From Auriscalpium vulgare (lineage: Eukaryota > Basidiomycota > Agaricomycetes > Russulales > Auriscalpiaceae): 64,000 bases of DNA. The stretch lies in contig JAHBBC010000007.1 of the NCBI GenBank assembly GCA_019915015.1, forward strand, positions 1,054,001 through 1,118,000, in the 5' to 3' direction. Below are positions 54,075-63,939 of the stretch, piece by piece. A model generated the notes under the pieces. The model saw only the letters and a program-made list of their open reading frames with translations. It did not search any database and was not told the origin of the DNA. Within the stretch, counting starts at the first letter, position 1; every line of letters begins with the position of its first letter. The translations under genes and the position numbers were made by a program.

Positions 54075-55226
54075 TCACATACGAGCTTGAACCTCAGCTA
54101 GCTGCAAACCAACAGGCTCGTCAAGCTCTTGCTCCGTTCCAGGGACACCCAGATCGCGCACGACCTGTGTACACCATCAATGACGGCACGACTCACGCCT
54201 GGCAGGCTACGCACCTTGCCCCCAGCAATCTCAATATCCTCGAACCCCCAATCCCTCTGATTCCCGTCCTTCAAATGGCTCCCGTCCGCGACCAATTTCG
54301 GCGTCCACGCGCCCAGCACCCCATTCTCGCCGTCCTTCTTCTCCACGATCGTCAGCGAGCAGCACGCGATGCGTAGCGGGATCGTGCGGTCGCCGAGCAG
54401 CTCGTGCGCGAGCGCGATGACCGTCGCGGCGTGGCTGCACAGGAGGATGCGCTTGTGCGCGCCCTGGTAGCGCCGGCGCACCTCGGTGATGAGCGCGTCG
54501 AGAAACCCCGCGGTGCGGTCGTGCACCTCCCCGACGTCCTCGCCCTTGCGCGAGGGGTACCAGATGGACGCCCACGAGTCGTCGATCTCGGGGAAGTACT
54601 CTTGGAGCGCGCTCGCGGAGCCGGGACGCGGGTGGAGGCCCGTGTTCGGCTTCACGGGGGAGTACCACTCGGAGAGCCCTGCATTGACGGGGAAGTTAGA
54701 TGCGGTATATCGGAGTGAGGCACGGTGGCGAACCGTGCTCGGCATAGATGGGCACGCCCAGAGCTTTGGACGTGGGTTTGATGGTCTGGAGACAGCGGTC
54801 TGGTCCGTGTCAACGTAAAGTCCCGGCCTTTGTAGAAGGCATGGCGCTCACAGTAGGGTGACGAGAAAATTGCGGTGGGCCGCTCATCTTCGGGCAGCGA
54901 GAGGAAGAACTGGGCCACTTCCTCGGCTTGCGACTACTTCCCCCAATGATCAGTACGGCTCGCTCGATGTCTTACTTAGCGCAGATCACCTCTCCGAATG
55001 CCGCCAGCGGAGGATCGCGGGGCAGACCTGTAACGCTCTTCCTGTACAACGCCAGCAGATACCATCGCGTCTTCAGTAATGCCATCGACGTTCGTGCTTC
55101 AAGACAGAGGGACTGACCACGATGTGGTGACCCAGTTCAGCCTGAAACCTGGGATCGGTGAGCACGAATCAGGGATGGAACGAGTCCGTCCGTACCGTGT
55201 CTGAGGATGTAGATCGTCTCAACCAT
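54075..55226 (-). CDS. Histidine phosphatase superfamily protein (Tfc7/YNL108C-like)
   Basis: Seven exons: 55196-55226, 55118-55148, 54990-55041, 54852-54933, 54734-54799, 54215-54678, 54075-54164; 271 aa. The N-terminus has YILRHGFRLNWV (RHG with catalytic His), LPRDPPLAAFGE and IFSSPYYRCLQTI; mid-protein has GLSEWYSP, and LLCSHAATVIALAHELLGD supplies the second catalytic His. This arrangement matches the fungal group containing yeast YNL108C and the N-terminal domain of TFIIIC subunit Tfc7. With only one domain, it is more likely a free phosphatase than a TFIIIC subunit. It is unrelated in detail to the SHB17-type enzyme at 809-1897. The final exon adds a hydrophilic 29-residue tail. Confidence 0.9.
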
Positions 55227-55712
55227 GATGGGCTTTGATATGAGTGACGGGCGGGGAGGGGTTATTAGTGGGATAGGTAGGGCTTAGGGTGCAGCGGGTA
55301 GCCGCCAAGTTCAACGCGAACGTTCAACGTTTGACGGTCACGTTGGTGCTGCATGTATATGCTCTCTCGGCGCAAAAAAAACACGACATAATTCAGGCGC
55401 AATACTCGATACCTATGCACATACAAGCAACTAATCGAACCGCCTTCTCCAAGGGAGAGCATAGAGTACTTAAGTAATATCTTCATTCATGTCGAAAACA
55501 TGCAGAACGCGTGACTGGTGAGACAGACAAGGAGGAACAAACACACAATGAGCGTGGGGCGTGGACAGGCAGAGGTGAAGTAGAATATGCACAATTGGTT
55601 CAAGATGAAGCAGCGGGACGCTAGAGAAAATACAATCCCGCAAGGTTTTGCTAGAGCGCCACAGTTGAAAGGACTCTGCGAACGCCAAAACTGGCGTGGT
55701 GGCTTGGTCTGC
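55227..55712. other. Intergenic: phosphatase promoter and Stm1-like 3' region
   Basis: 486 bp between two minus-strand genes. It contains an A run at about 55374-55381 and otherwise no signal. Nothing coding was seen. Confidence 0.4.
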
Positions 55713-57076
55713 CTACGACAGGGACGGGAAGGCGGATTCGTCGTCGACGTCGACGGCAGGGCCAGAGCCGTTGGGCCGAGGAGGCCGCGCACCTCCCCGC
55801 CCACCGCGGCCACGCCCCCGCTCGCCTCCACGACCGCCACGATCACCACCGCGGCCACGTCCGGCGCCACGGCTTGGACGCTCGAAGCGCGCCTCAATCT
55901 CGAGGAAGACCTTCTCCTCCTTCTTGGAGCGGGCCTTGGGCGCGGACTTGCCCTGGACACGATCGTTTTTTTAGCCGCAGCTGGTATAGAGGCGCGTAAG
56001 AGCAGCATACCTTGCCGACGAAGTAGGCATCCTCCTCATCGGTCTTCTTGGTGTGCTGAACGGCGTCCTTCCAGAGGTCGTCGGCGCCATCATTAGCTGC
56101 ACGCACGGCCTCGGCCTTGGGAAGAGCTTCAGCCGCCTTCTGAGCAAGATACTGCTCGTAGGAGACGGTATTGTCCTCTTCCTCGGGCTCTCTCTCGGCC
56201 CTGGGCTTGCGCTCGCCCTTCTCAGCCTCCGCCGGGGCTGCGTCACCAGCCGGGGGAGCTGGCGCGTTCCATGGGTCGTCGGTACCAGCGGCCGGGGCGT
56301 CCCAGTCGTCAGCAGGAGCGGGGGCAGCCTCAGCAATGGCGTCGCTAGTGCCAGCCTGCTCAGCCTTCAACTCGGATTTACCCTCGTCTCCGCCCCAGGA
56401 CTGGTGAACCTTCTTGTCCGAATCGCTGCAGGGCTGAGGTGTCAGCAGGTAATGGGACGCGTGGAAGAGTAACGCACGTTTTGCCGGTCATGCTATGCTT
56501 GTCGAAGGGTCGTCCACGACCACCGCGGCTACCGCGATCACCGCGATCGCCACGACCTCTGCCTCGTCCGCCACGGCCACGACCTTCACCGTCGACTACA
56601 CAAGGAGTTGAGCGATGGCCATGAAAGCTGAAGGGTCGCGGGGCAAGGGAGCGCGATGCATGCAAGCAGGATACGCACACTTCCTCTTTGCACCCTCCTC
56701 CCCGGCAGGAGCCTCATCGGCCGGGGCATCCCCGTCGCGGGGCTTGCCACCACGCTGGTAGTAACGTCCACCGCGCGAGGCGGGGCCGCCTCTTGACTTT
56801 GCAGCAGCGCCACGAGTTGCAGGAGAGGCAGGTGCCGCGTCTGCCTTTTTCTCAGCGGCAGCGGGGGTTGACGGGCGCGAAGCGTCATCTTATATCACAG
56901 AAAGTGAAGATCGCGGGGGTGATTTGCGAGAGGAAGGTGTCGAGATGTAAGCAGGAGGTGGAGATTGCGAGGGACGGATTAGGAGGGGATGGATGAGGAT
57001 CCTGCGCGGGGTAAAAAAAGAGGAGATTATACTGACCGTCAAGAATGGCGAAAGGGTTTTTTGTGGCCACCGACAT
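55713..57076 (-). CDS. STM1: Stm1/SERBP1-like ribosome-associated RNA-binding protein
   Basis: Five exons: 57037-57076, 56679-56888, 56478-56595, 56011-56425, 55713-55952; 340 aa. Starts MSVATKNPFAILD, typical of Stm1. RG-rich blocks surround GRPFDKHSMTGKTDSDKKVHQSWGGDEG, the conserved HABP4/PAI-RBP1 core. An acidic Ala/Pro linker follows, then YEQYLAQKAAE, and the C-terminus is RGG-rich and ends DDESAFPSLS. Stm1/SERBP1 binds the 80S ribosome, occupies the mRNA channel and preserves idle ribosomes under stress. The exon 2 donor was placed at gtgcgt (56678) because it keeps the RG frame; the overlapping gtgtgc is out of phase. Confidence 0.92.
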
Positions 57077-57785
57077 GTTTGACGGGGCCCTTTTCAGCAA
57101 CAGTCAATGGTGACTTGGCGGCGGGGGGTTGCTAGCGAAGGAGTTTGTGCTATGGCGCAGGACGAGCGGGAAAGCGGGCGACGGTCTGCTGCGCGTGCTG
57201 CAGATGGGGGACCCCGGCGGCACACCCGGGGGCCCGCAAGCCACCGCTGTACAGTTCCTTCCCGCGCCTATAAAAGCTCTCCCACGCCCTTTCTTCTCCG
57301 CAACGCATTTCCACAGGTCAGTCCCCTCGCCTGCTCCCCGCCGTGCCCCGTTGCTGACCCGCCCCCCGCAGCCTCAAAAAAGCATCTCGATGACGACCCG
57401 CCCGCCTGTTGCAGGACTGGAGTGGGTCGAGGACCTTTGAGACCGTCAAGCAGGCTGGAGAGCAGGAAGACCTTCGGGTTGAGAACGACGGGACTTGGGT
57501 GCGGCGCGCGCGTGCGCGAGCTGGGAAGCAGCTGGTCCTCCGTGGCCGCTGTGTGTGTTGTGTCGCAATGTCTCGTTGTACATATGTTTTTTGTCTGTCA
57601 CTGCCTATCCAATGCATGCAACGTGTCGCCGTATCAGACAAGCTGACGGAGACGGCGAGTCGTCTGATGGACCTCGGAGGAAGCACTAGGCACGGCCGCC
57701 ATGGGACGTGTTGTCCGCCACCCATCCGCTTCGGGCTCGCCCTCCTCCGTCCCACCCCCCCACCACCGCTCCTCCCCCCAGCACC
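57077..57785. other. Intergenic with strong TATA box; possible short transcript
   Basis: 709 bp. A TATA box lies at 57269. About 120 bp on, an intron-like segment (gtcagt at 57317 to cag at 57371) precedes the short ORF at 57390 (MTTRPPVAGLEWVEDL, 16 codons). This could be a leader, a non-coding RNA or a small gene. Longer ORFs crossing to 58569 show no domain and lie in C-rich DNA, so they are not called. Confidence 0.4.
57269..57275 (+). promoter_or_regulatory. TATA box upstream of an uncharacterised transcript
   Basis: TATAAAA inside the CTATAAAAGC context, followed about 45 bp later by a C/T-rich stretch and ACAG. A good core-promoter look, but the gene it drives is not clear. Confidence 0.5.
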
Positions 57786-58392
57786 ATGGCTTCACGCCGC
57801 CTCGCCATATCCTCCCTCCTCTGCGACGACGACGACGACGACCGCCCCCCGCCCCCCGCACACAACCCCCCGCCACCAGATCCCCCGATACCTCCGACAT
57901 TTCCCCCGCAGTCCGTTGTCCTCGCCCCCCACCTCCTGCGCCCCCGCCATGAGCGAGCACTTCGTCCCCAGCAGCCCCCTCACCCCCAGCCCCACCACGA
58001 CTTGGCCGCTCTCCCGCTATCTCTCCAGAGCGCCGCCCCCCGCCGCCATACCCCTTCGCCGGAGATCGCAAAGGCCCTGCCAACCGAGAGAGAGAGACAT
58101 GCGCACATGCCGCGCACGAGCCAGGACACGGCCTGGGCAGACCCCCAGAGAGTCAGAGAGCAGTGGATGCCGTCGCCGCCGCCTGCACAGGCCCACCGGT
58201 ACGACCCGCTCTCCGCTGACAGGCAGACGCGTTCGGACCCGCCCCGCGCACGCCCATATCCGCATCCCTACCAACAACAACAAGTCGACGGCGTCGGAGC
58301 CCCATCACACTTTGTCCCCCGCACGCCCCCTCCCCCGGGCCCGCCTGCTCACGCGCGTACCCCTGTCGCGCTCTATCCTACCATGTCGCATT
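57786..58392 (+). pseudogene. Transposon-split proline/serine-rich gene, 5' segment
   Basis: The ATG at 57786 opens a frame (MASRRLAISSLLCDDDDDD...) of about 200 codons that is extremely Pro-rich with many His/Arg/Ser. It ends at a TAG (58392-58394) formed at the junction with the left inverted repeat of the transposon. The same frame resumes at 62615 or 62618 on the other side. A basic Pro/Ser-rich protein with an SSLL-Asp-run N-terminus suggests a nuclear protein, possibly the disordered N-terminus of a large chromatin factor; I could not assign a family. No intron was needed in this part. Confidence 0.6.
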
Positions 58393-58460
58393 AGGGGAGC
58401 TCAGAGTAGACCGTTTTCGTTTCCGTTTCGTTTTCAAACGCCTTTCGTTTTCGATTCGGC
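58393..58460 (+). repeat. Left terminal inverted repeat, 68 bp
   Basis: Starts aggggagctcagag and ends gattcggc. It is identical to the reverse complement of 62547-62614 at all 68 positions; the next base inward differs. The inner part is a run of CGTTTTC/CGTTTC-like steps. Confidence 0.95.
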
Positions 58461-58591
58461 CCGCGGCATAAGTGACCCGATGTGTGACAATCGTGTGACT
58501 TTAGGTGACGCTCGCGTTGTGCGGCGTCTTCGTGTCTCACACACTCATTCCCTCGCGATACCTCCTTAATCTACACTCTCCTACTCTCTTA

Positions 58592-61022
58592 ATGCCCCGG
58601 AAACGCGGCCGCTCGGACTCCGACCAGCCTGAGACAGCTCCGGGCAAGAAATCCCGTGAGGAGAACATCAGCTGGGGCACAAATAAGAAGCCAAATGAGC
58701 TGCTCCTGCAGCTCATCACGGAGCTCGAACAGCCGCAAAATCGCAAGGTTATGTTTGGTAACAAGCGTGGTGAGGTATGCAGGTGGCCCACGCATCATCT
58801 GGGCTTTGTTACTGACATCTTTCCAGAAGAAAAGCGGAGAAAGTAAGGTCGCAGCGGGTCAGCGGCTTGCTCGCATCCTCTGGAAGGATGCTCCGGACTC
58901 GGATTTCGTCAGTCTGGGAGCAAAGGTGCTCGGGAAAATAAATCAGTATGTCCATACCCTTATTGGATGCCTCATACGTGCTCACAGGCTTGTGTAGGCT
59001 ACGCATCACCTATCACTCCAAGGTTCGGCGCATTAAGTGCACGGGTGGAGGTGTCCTCACTGGGAATGAGGCCATCGTCGACACAGGTGATGCCGACGAT
59101 GGTCCAGATGAGTATTTGGTCTGCTACATAGGGCCAGATGGCCCATCCGAGGATACCGATGCACGCCACAAGAATATCTGGCGTAAGTTCATTTTGTGAT
59201 CTCCGATGAGCACGCTGGAGGCTAACACATCCTGTGCAGAGGAGATCGAGGCCGAGTTCGCTGTCTTCCCCCGAATTCACGCGATCCTTGCCACCCGCCC
59301 AAATGAAAACCCGATCATCATCACGACTGGGGTTGGTCCGGACGGTCACCGCACAGTGCACTATCAGCCTCCCGACGACGCGCCACCTGTGCGGCAACCG
59401 CGCGAAGAGGACATAGACCCCGTCCTACGCGTTCACGATGGCCCGGCGCCTCTCGCGCAAGACTCTTCTGCGACCGCACCCGGCCCGGGATCGCCACCGC
59501 AGACGCCACACACTCCCAAAGAGAACCGCGTGCCGCCCTCGTCGCAAGCAAGTGCGAAGAAGACTCCCGCACACCTGTCGGAAGAGAAGCTGGAGAGCTT
59601 GAAGGGTCGCTTCAAGCCCACGTCACGCACCGGCATTCAAGACATACTGAAGGAGTCCATCGAGTAAGTAATACTAGTTGTTGGTAATGCACGTGGACTA
59701 ATTCATGTGGCAGGCGTAGCTTTGCGGTGTCAAAGGAAGTCGTCAGTCTGGGAGCAAAGGTGCTCGGGAAAATAAATCAGTATGTCCATACCCTTATTGG
59801 ATGCCTCATACGTGCTCACAGGCTTGTGTAGGCTACGCATCACCTATCACTCCAAGGTTCGGCGCATTAAGTGCACGGGTGGAGGTGTCCTCACTGGGAA
59901 TGAGGCCATCGTCGACACAGGTGATGCCGACGATGGTCCAGATGAGTATTTGGTCTGCTACATAGGGCCAGATGGCCCATCCGAGGATACCGATGCACGC
60001 CACAAGAATATCTGGCGTAAGTTCATTTTGTGATCTCCGATGAGCACGCTGGAGGCTAACACATCCTGTGCAGAGGAGATCGAGGCCGAGTTCGCTGTCT
60101 TCCCCCGAATTCACGCGATCCTTGCCACCCGCCCAAATGAAAACCCGATCATCATCACGACTGGGGTTGGTCCGGACGGTCACCGCACAGTGCACTATCA
60201 GCCTCCCGACGACGCGCCACCTGTGCGGCAACCGCGCGAAGAGGACATAGACCCCGTCCTACGCGTTCACGATGGCCCGGCGCCTCTCGCGCAAGACTCT
60301 TCTGCGACCGCACCCGGCCCGGGATCGCCACCGCAGACGCCACACACTCCCAAAGAGAACCGCGTGCCGCCCTCGTCGCAAGCAAGTGCGAAGAAGACTC
60401 CCGCACACCTGTCGGAAGAGAAGCTGGAGAGCTTGAAGGGTCGCTTCAAGCCCACGTCACGCACCGGCATTCAAGACATACTGAAGGAGTCCATCGAGTA
60501 AGTAATACTAGTTGTTGGTAATGCACGTGGACTAATTCATGTGGCAGGCGTAGCTTTGCGGTGTCAAAGGAAGAGAACATCCGCAAAGCTGTCGACAGGC
60601 TGCGCGATGACATGAATAGTCTTCGCCAAGACGCTCGCGATCGCCACGACCGCCTCTTTCGTGAGCTGCAGATTGGCTTGTGGACGAACGATGAGTATCG
60701 CCGCAAGTCGGAAGCACTTGACGATGACCTTCAGCTGCAGCTTCAAGATCTCCGTGAAAATATATCGCGCCTTCAGAATCCTCCTCTGGTTGTCGCCGCC
60801 GCTACGCCCGCTCGTTCCATCTCACGCACGGGCTCTATGTCAACCGCTGCATCGACGCCTTCATCTCTGCCGCGCGCATCGACACCTCCGGATGATGAGC
60901 CCGAGAGCGAGATGACAAGCCAGAGAGAAAATAGTCCTCCCTGGGATGAGAGCCAGTTGGACAGAGATCTTGGACGAGGATCATCTGTGGTTCCAGACGA
61001 GTTGGAGCGAGGCTTAGTCTGA
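58592..61022 (+). CDS. Transposon accessory protein (putative Myb/SANT-like partner) with internal duplication
   Basis: Eight exons: 58592-58774, 58827-58945, 58998-59182, 59240-59663, 59714-59779, 59832-60016, 60074-60497, 60548-61022; 686 aa. Starts MPRKRGRSDSDQ. The N-terminal part (SWGTNKKPNELLLQLITEL...ARILWKDA) is helical with conserved Trp residues, in the position of the Myb/SANT-like DNA-binding protein that accompanies Harbinger transposases. I infer that role rather than read it. An 834-bp block (three exons and three introns) is present twice in exact tandem and stays in frame, adding 225 residues; without it the protein would be 461 aa. The C-terminus is a Glu/Arg/Leu coiled coil and a Ser/Pro-rich acidic tail. 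Confidence 0.8.
58906..59739 (+). repeat. 834-bp tandem duplication, copy 1
   Basis: Identical to 59740-60573 wherever compared; all ORFs inside reappear with an offset of exactly 834 with the same translations. 834 is divisible by 3 and both copies splice alike. Confidence 0.95.
59740..60573 (+). repeat. 834-bp tandem duplication, copy 2
   Basis: Second copy of the block at 58906-59739. The junction reads ...caaaggaag / tcgtcagtc..., joining the end of one unit to the start of the next without extra bases. Confidence 0.95.
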
Positions 61023-61137
61023 TCATTTTGCTTTTGTCCTTTCTAACTGCAGCCTCTCATTTAATGCTACACAGTCCTTTCTTCTTTCTGATTATATCTC
61101 TCTTACTCTTTACAATCTCAGATTTAATCTTGTTCAT

Positions 61138-62461
61138 TTATACAAGTCCTGCTCGTTGAGCGGCTACTATTTCTGCCACAAGGCCACGTCTCCTAGCCTC
61201 GCAATCATCATCCTCTGTGATATCATCATCTATAGGATCATCTGGCTCCCCCCTATCGTCCTCTTCCTGAGCACGTGAGTGCCAAGTCGCAAAGCTTGTC
61301 CCACTCGCCCATCCTTCGATGTCGAGCACTGCGTTGTGCAAGATGATGCAACATGAAATCCACCGACACGCTCGTATATGGTCCCGATTGTAACGGATAT
61401 TGAGCCGTAAGCCACGAAGGGATTGCCATCGGCCCTTGAGTGCACCCATGGTGTGTTCAGAGCGAACGCGTAGGCGAGCTACGTGTTTGTCGAATAAGGC
61501 ATTTGAGCGGTCTAACGACGCTGGTTTCTTGTGAACTGGGATGGTCCGCGAGCTGACAGGGTACGCAGAGTCACCCCATGCAAACTCGTCACCTCTGAAG
61601 AACCAGTCGGTATGCTTGACAGCTGCAGTATGCTCAAATGCAGATGCATCATGAGCAGAACCGGTCATGCCAAGCGAATAGTCAACGATTCGTAGATTCG
61701 ACGGTGTATTGCCAATCTGTGTACAGATATGTCAGTCAGGAGCTATTAGAAGATATCCAGCATACCTGGACGTTGAACCCATAGTTGCACTTCCTTGTGT
61801 AGTACGCGTCACCGTCGAGGCCGGGGCGACTGTACAGGACAACAATTGTCCCGTCGTACATCACCCATCCCTCCCTCCAGGTGGATCCCGTGAAACCAAG
61901 CTGCTCATCAATCCACCTTTTCTCGACCTCTTTCTCCTCCTCTGTTAGCGGCCGTACAAACATCCCATGCAAGGACATCAGCGCCTCCTGACATCTCTCC
62001 GTGTATAGCTCCACAGCGCCCTCTGAACAGCCCGCTGCACGGCTGATATCCTCGAGAGATGCGCCATTGCCATAGCGACCCATACGGTACAGGGTCACCG
62101 CTAATTGCGTTCGGATATCCTCCTGCGGGGTGTTCGAGTTGTTCTGGAATACGGGATGACCCTCGATGAGGCCAAGGATAGTGTCGAAGACGTGGGGAGA
62201 GACACGGAGCATGTTGATAAAGCGGTGGTGATGGGCAGGATCCTGTGCATACTCCCATGCAAGCTGGAGATTGCCGGCTTTAACGACGGGAGGACGGGGG
62301 TTGATGTAGCGGGAGGATAGGATGGTGTGAAGGATTGAGCTATCGCGTTGGAGCTGCTCCATCATAGCTGTGGCTGAAGATGGAGGCATGAGTGCCATCT
62401 GGATAGCCATATATGTGATGTATGCGTCGATAATCTCATCGTGGTAGGTAGCACGGGCCAT
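61138..62461 (-). CDS. Harbinger-type DDE transposase (DDE_Tnp_4 superfamily)
   Basis: Two exons: 61766-62461 and 61138-61716; 424 aa. The N-terminal third has a helix-turn-helix-like section (TQLAVTLYRMGRYGNGASLEDISRA). The nuclease core shows the three acids in expected contexts: Asp in WVMYDGTIVVL, Asp in GSAHDASAFEH, and Glu in RVRSEHTMGALKGRW, followed by LHNAVLD. These match the HARBI1-like DDE superfamily endonuclease. An acidic DDDITEDDDCE stretch and a short tail end the protein. Both exons are intact and the 49-bp intron is conventional. It lies 115 bp from the stop of the accessory gene and reads toward it. Confidence 0.92.
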
Positions 62462-62546
62462 GGCTGGTGGAAGAGCTCGAAAGCAATGGCGGCGGTGTCG
62501 CGCAGCGGCGTAGATTGAGTGACATTATGTAATATCACGCCGGGGC

Positions 62547-62614
62547 GCCGAATCGAAAACGAAAGGCGTTTGAAAACGAAACGGAAACGAAAACGGTCTA
62601 CTCTGAGCTCCCCT
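62547..62614 (-). repeat. Right terminal inverted repeat, 68 bp
   Basis: Reverse complement of the left repeat (58393-58460) with no mismatch over 68 bp. It ends agctcccct, followed by host sequence attctccaag. Confidence 0.95.
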
Positions 62615-63939
62615 ATTCTCCAAGCCCGCAGTCCACTGTATCACTGGCGTCTCGACATCCGAGCGTATCGCCGACGGCGACCTACACCCAGCAACGCGTC
62701 TCTGCCGCGTCGCCTGTCGATTACTATATGCGCCCGCCCGCCAGTCAGCCATCCGCATCCTCGCACCCTCGTCTCCGACGTCCATCGCAGTCCCAAACCC
62801 TGCCTGGATCACAGGCGCACCAACCGTCAGCTCCACGCTTTCCTCACAACCCATATTCAGACCCCTCATCGTCCTCCAGTTCCACGTCGATCTCAACGCC
62901 GTCGTATTCACCACCCGCTCCTCGTAGCGCAACCACTTCCATCTCATCTTCGTCCTTCACCAAAACCCTATTGAATCCCGCGCCGTCTCCTGTCCAGACG
63001 CATGCCGCTATGGGAGGCTTGGAGGCGCTGGTCCAGGCTGCGACTGTCGAACGTCGGCGTCTGAGTGGGGAAAAACCGCGTGTCCACGAGCGCGAAAGTC
63101 GCGCCAGCCACTCGTTGAAAGGGAGCCCGGAGGTGGCATTCAGGAGCAGTCCGGAAACCGCCTACCGGACCCCGATCCAGGAACCTGCCCCTCGCGCGCC
63201 CCCGATGTCCTTGTTCATCCCCACCGAACACTCAGTCACGCTTATGGAGCGTTCGTCGCGCATACCAATGGAACCTTCGTTGCGCACGCCTGTTGACCCG
63301 CCCCCAATGCCTAATGTCGTCCAAGAGCGGCCATCGAAACGGAGACGGAGATCGTCGTCACAGGCAAGGGAGCAGGCAGGGTTGGAGAGGCCAGTGAAAC
63401 GAGCGACAGTGAGTCCAGGACTTGAGAGGCAGCGTCCGGTGTCGATGGCGAGTCCCATCGTCGAGAGACCGCGCTCACTCGCCAGTCCGACTATGGAGTG
63501 GCCGCGCTCGGCGGCGGGCCCCGCTCTCGACGTGCCCCTCTCGACGAGTCCGATTGCAGACACCCTGGATCGGCAGGGCTGGCCTGCGAGTTCAGTGGTC
63601 CAGCGCCAGCGGGCGGCGGCTCTGGTCGTAGAACGCACGCACACCCCGCCGGCAATGGAGGCTCCATTGCGGCGGGCGTCGGCGAGTCCGATGGGGCAGC
63701 CGCGTACCTTCATGCCATCAACCATCGTCGAGACACCGGTACCCGCGCCCGCGTTCCCCATTTCCATCGTCGAGCAGCCTCGCCCGGTCGTCGTTCCACA
63801 GGCTCGCGCTGTCCACAGCACCATTGTCGAGCAGCCTCGCCCGGTAGTCGTTCCGCAGGCCCGCGCTTCCCGCAGTCCGATCGTCGGACAGCGTCGCTAT
63901 TCGGTAGAAGAGCGCCTCTCATCCCGGCGGCGAAGGTAG
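62615..63939 (+). pseudogene. Transposon-split proline/serine-rich gene, 3' segment
   Basis: Continues the frame of 57786-58392 after the element: SPSPQSTVSLASRHPS..., then a long Ser/Pro/Arg-rich stretch with one structured-looking block, GGLEALVQAATVERRRL, a basic KRRRRSS cluster and degenerate repeats built on IVERPRS and IVEQPRPVVVPQARA. The frame meets TAG at 63937. One base earlier in register the sequence stays open to the window edge (VEPWVEQTLYVPAPSP), so a single missing A in the ...CGAAGG run is likely. The gene then runs off the right edge. Confidence 0.6.
63766..63879 (+). repeat. 57-bp coding tandem repeat
   Basis: Two copies (from 63766 and 63823) with a few substitutions, encoding VEQPRPVVVPQARA plus a five-residue variable spacer. 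Shorter, more diverged relatives (IVERPRS-like) lie between 63440 and 63760. Confidence 0.8.

Larger units (their letters stand above)
58393..62614. mobile_element. Complete PIF/Harbinger-like DNA transposon, 4,222 bp
   Basis: Two perfectly matching 68-bp inverted repeats bound a transposase gene (minus strand) and an accessory gene (plus strand), arranged tail to tail. The flanking direct repeat is ATT (58390-58392 and 62615-62617) if the element starts at A. Alternatively it is TA, if the element starts at the following GGGG and has 67-bp repeats. The two-gene layout and DDE_Tnp_4 transposase fit the PIF/Harbinger superfamily. All parts look intact, so the copy could be autonomous and recently mobile. 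It interrupts the reading frame of a host gene. Confidence 0.9.

Noticed and set aside
57409..58569. 386-codon plus-strand ORF crossing into the transposon
   Set aside because: It is Pro/Arg-rich with no domain and runs through the left inverted repeat; the frame from 57786 that resumes beyond the element is the better gene.
61709..62320. Plus-strand ORFs opposite the transposase
   Set aside because: Antisense shadows of a gene with a clear DDE core.
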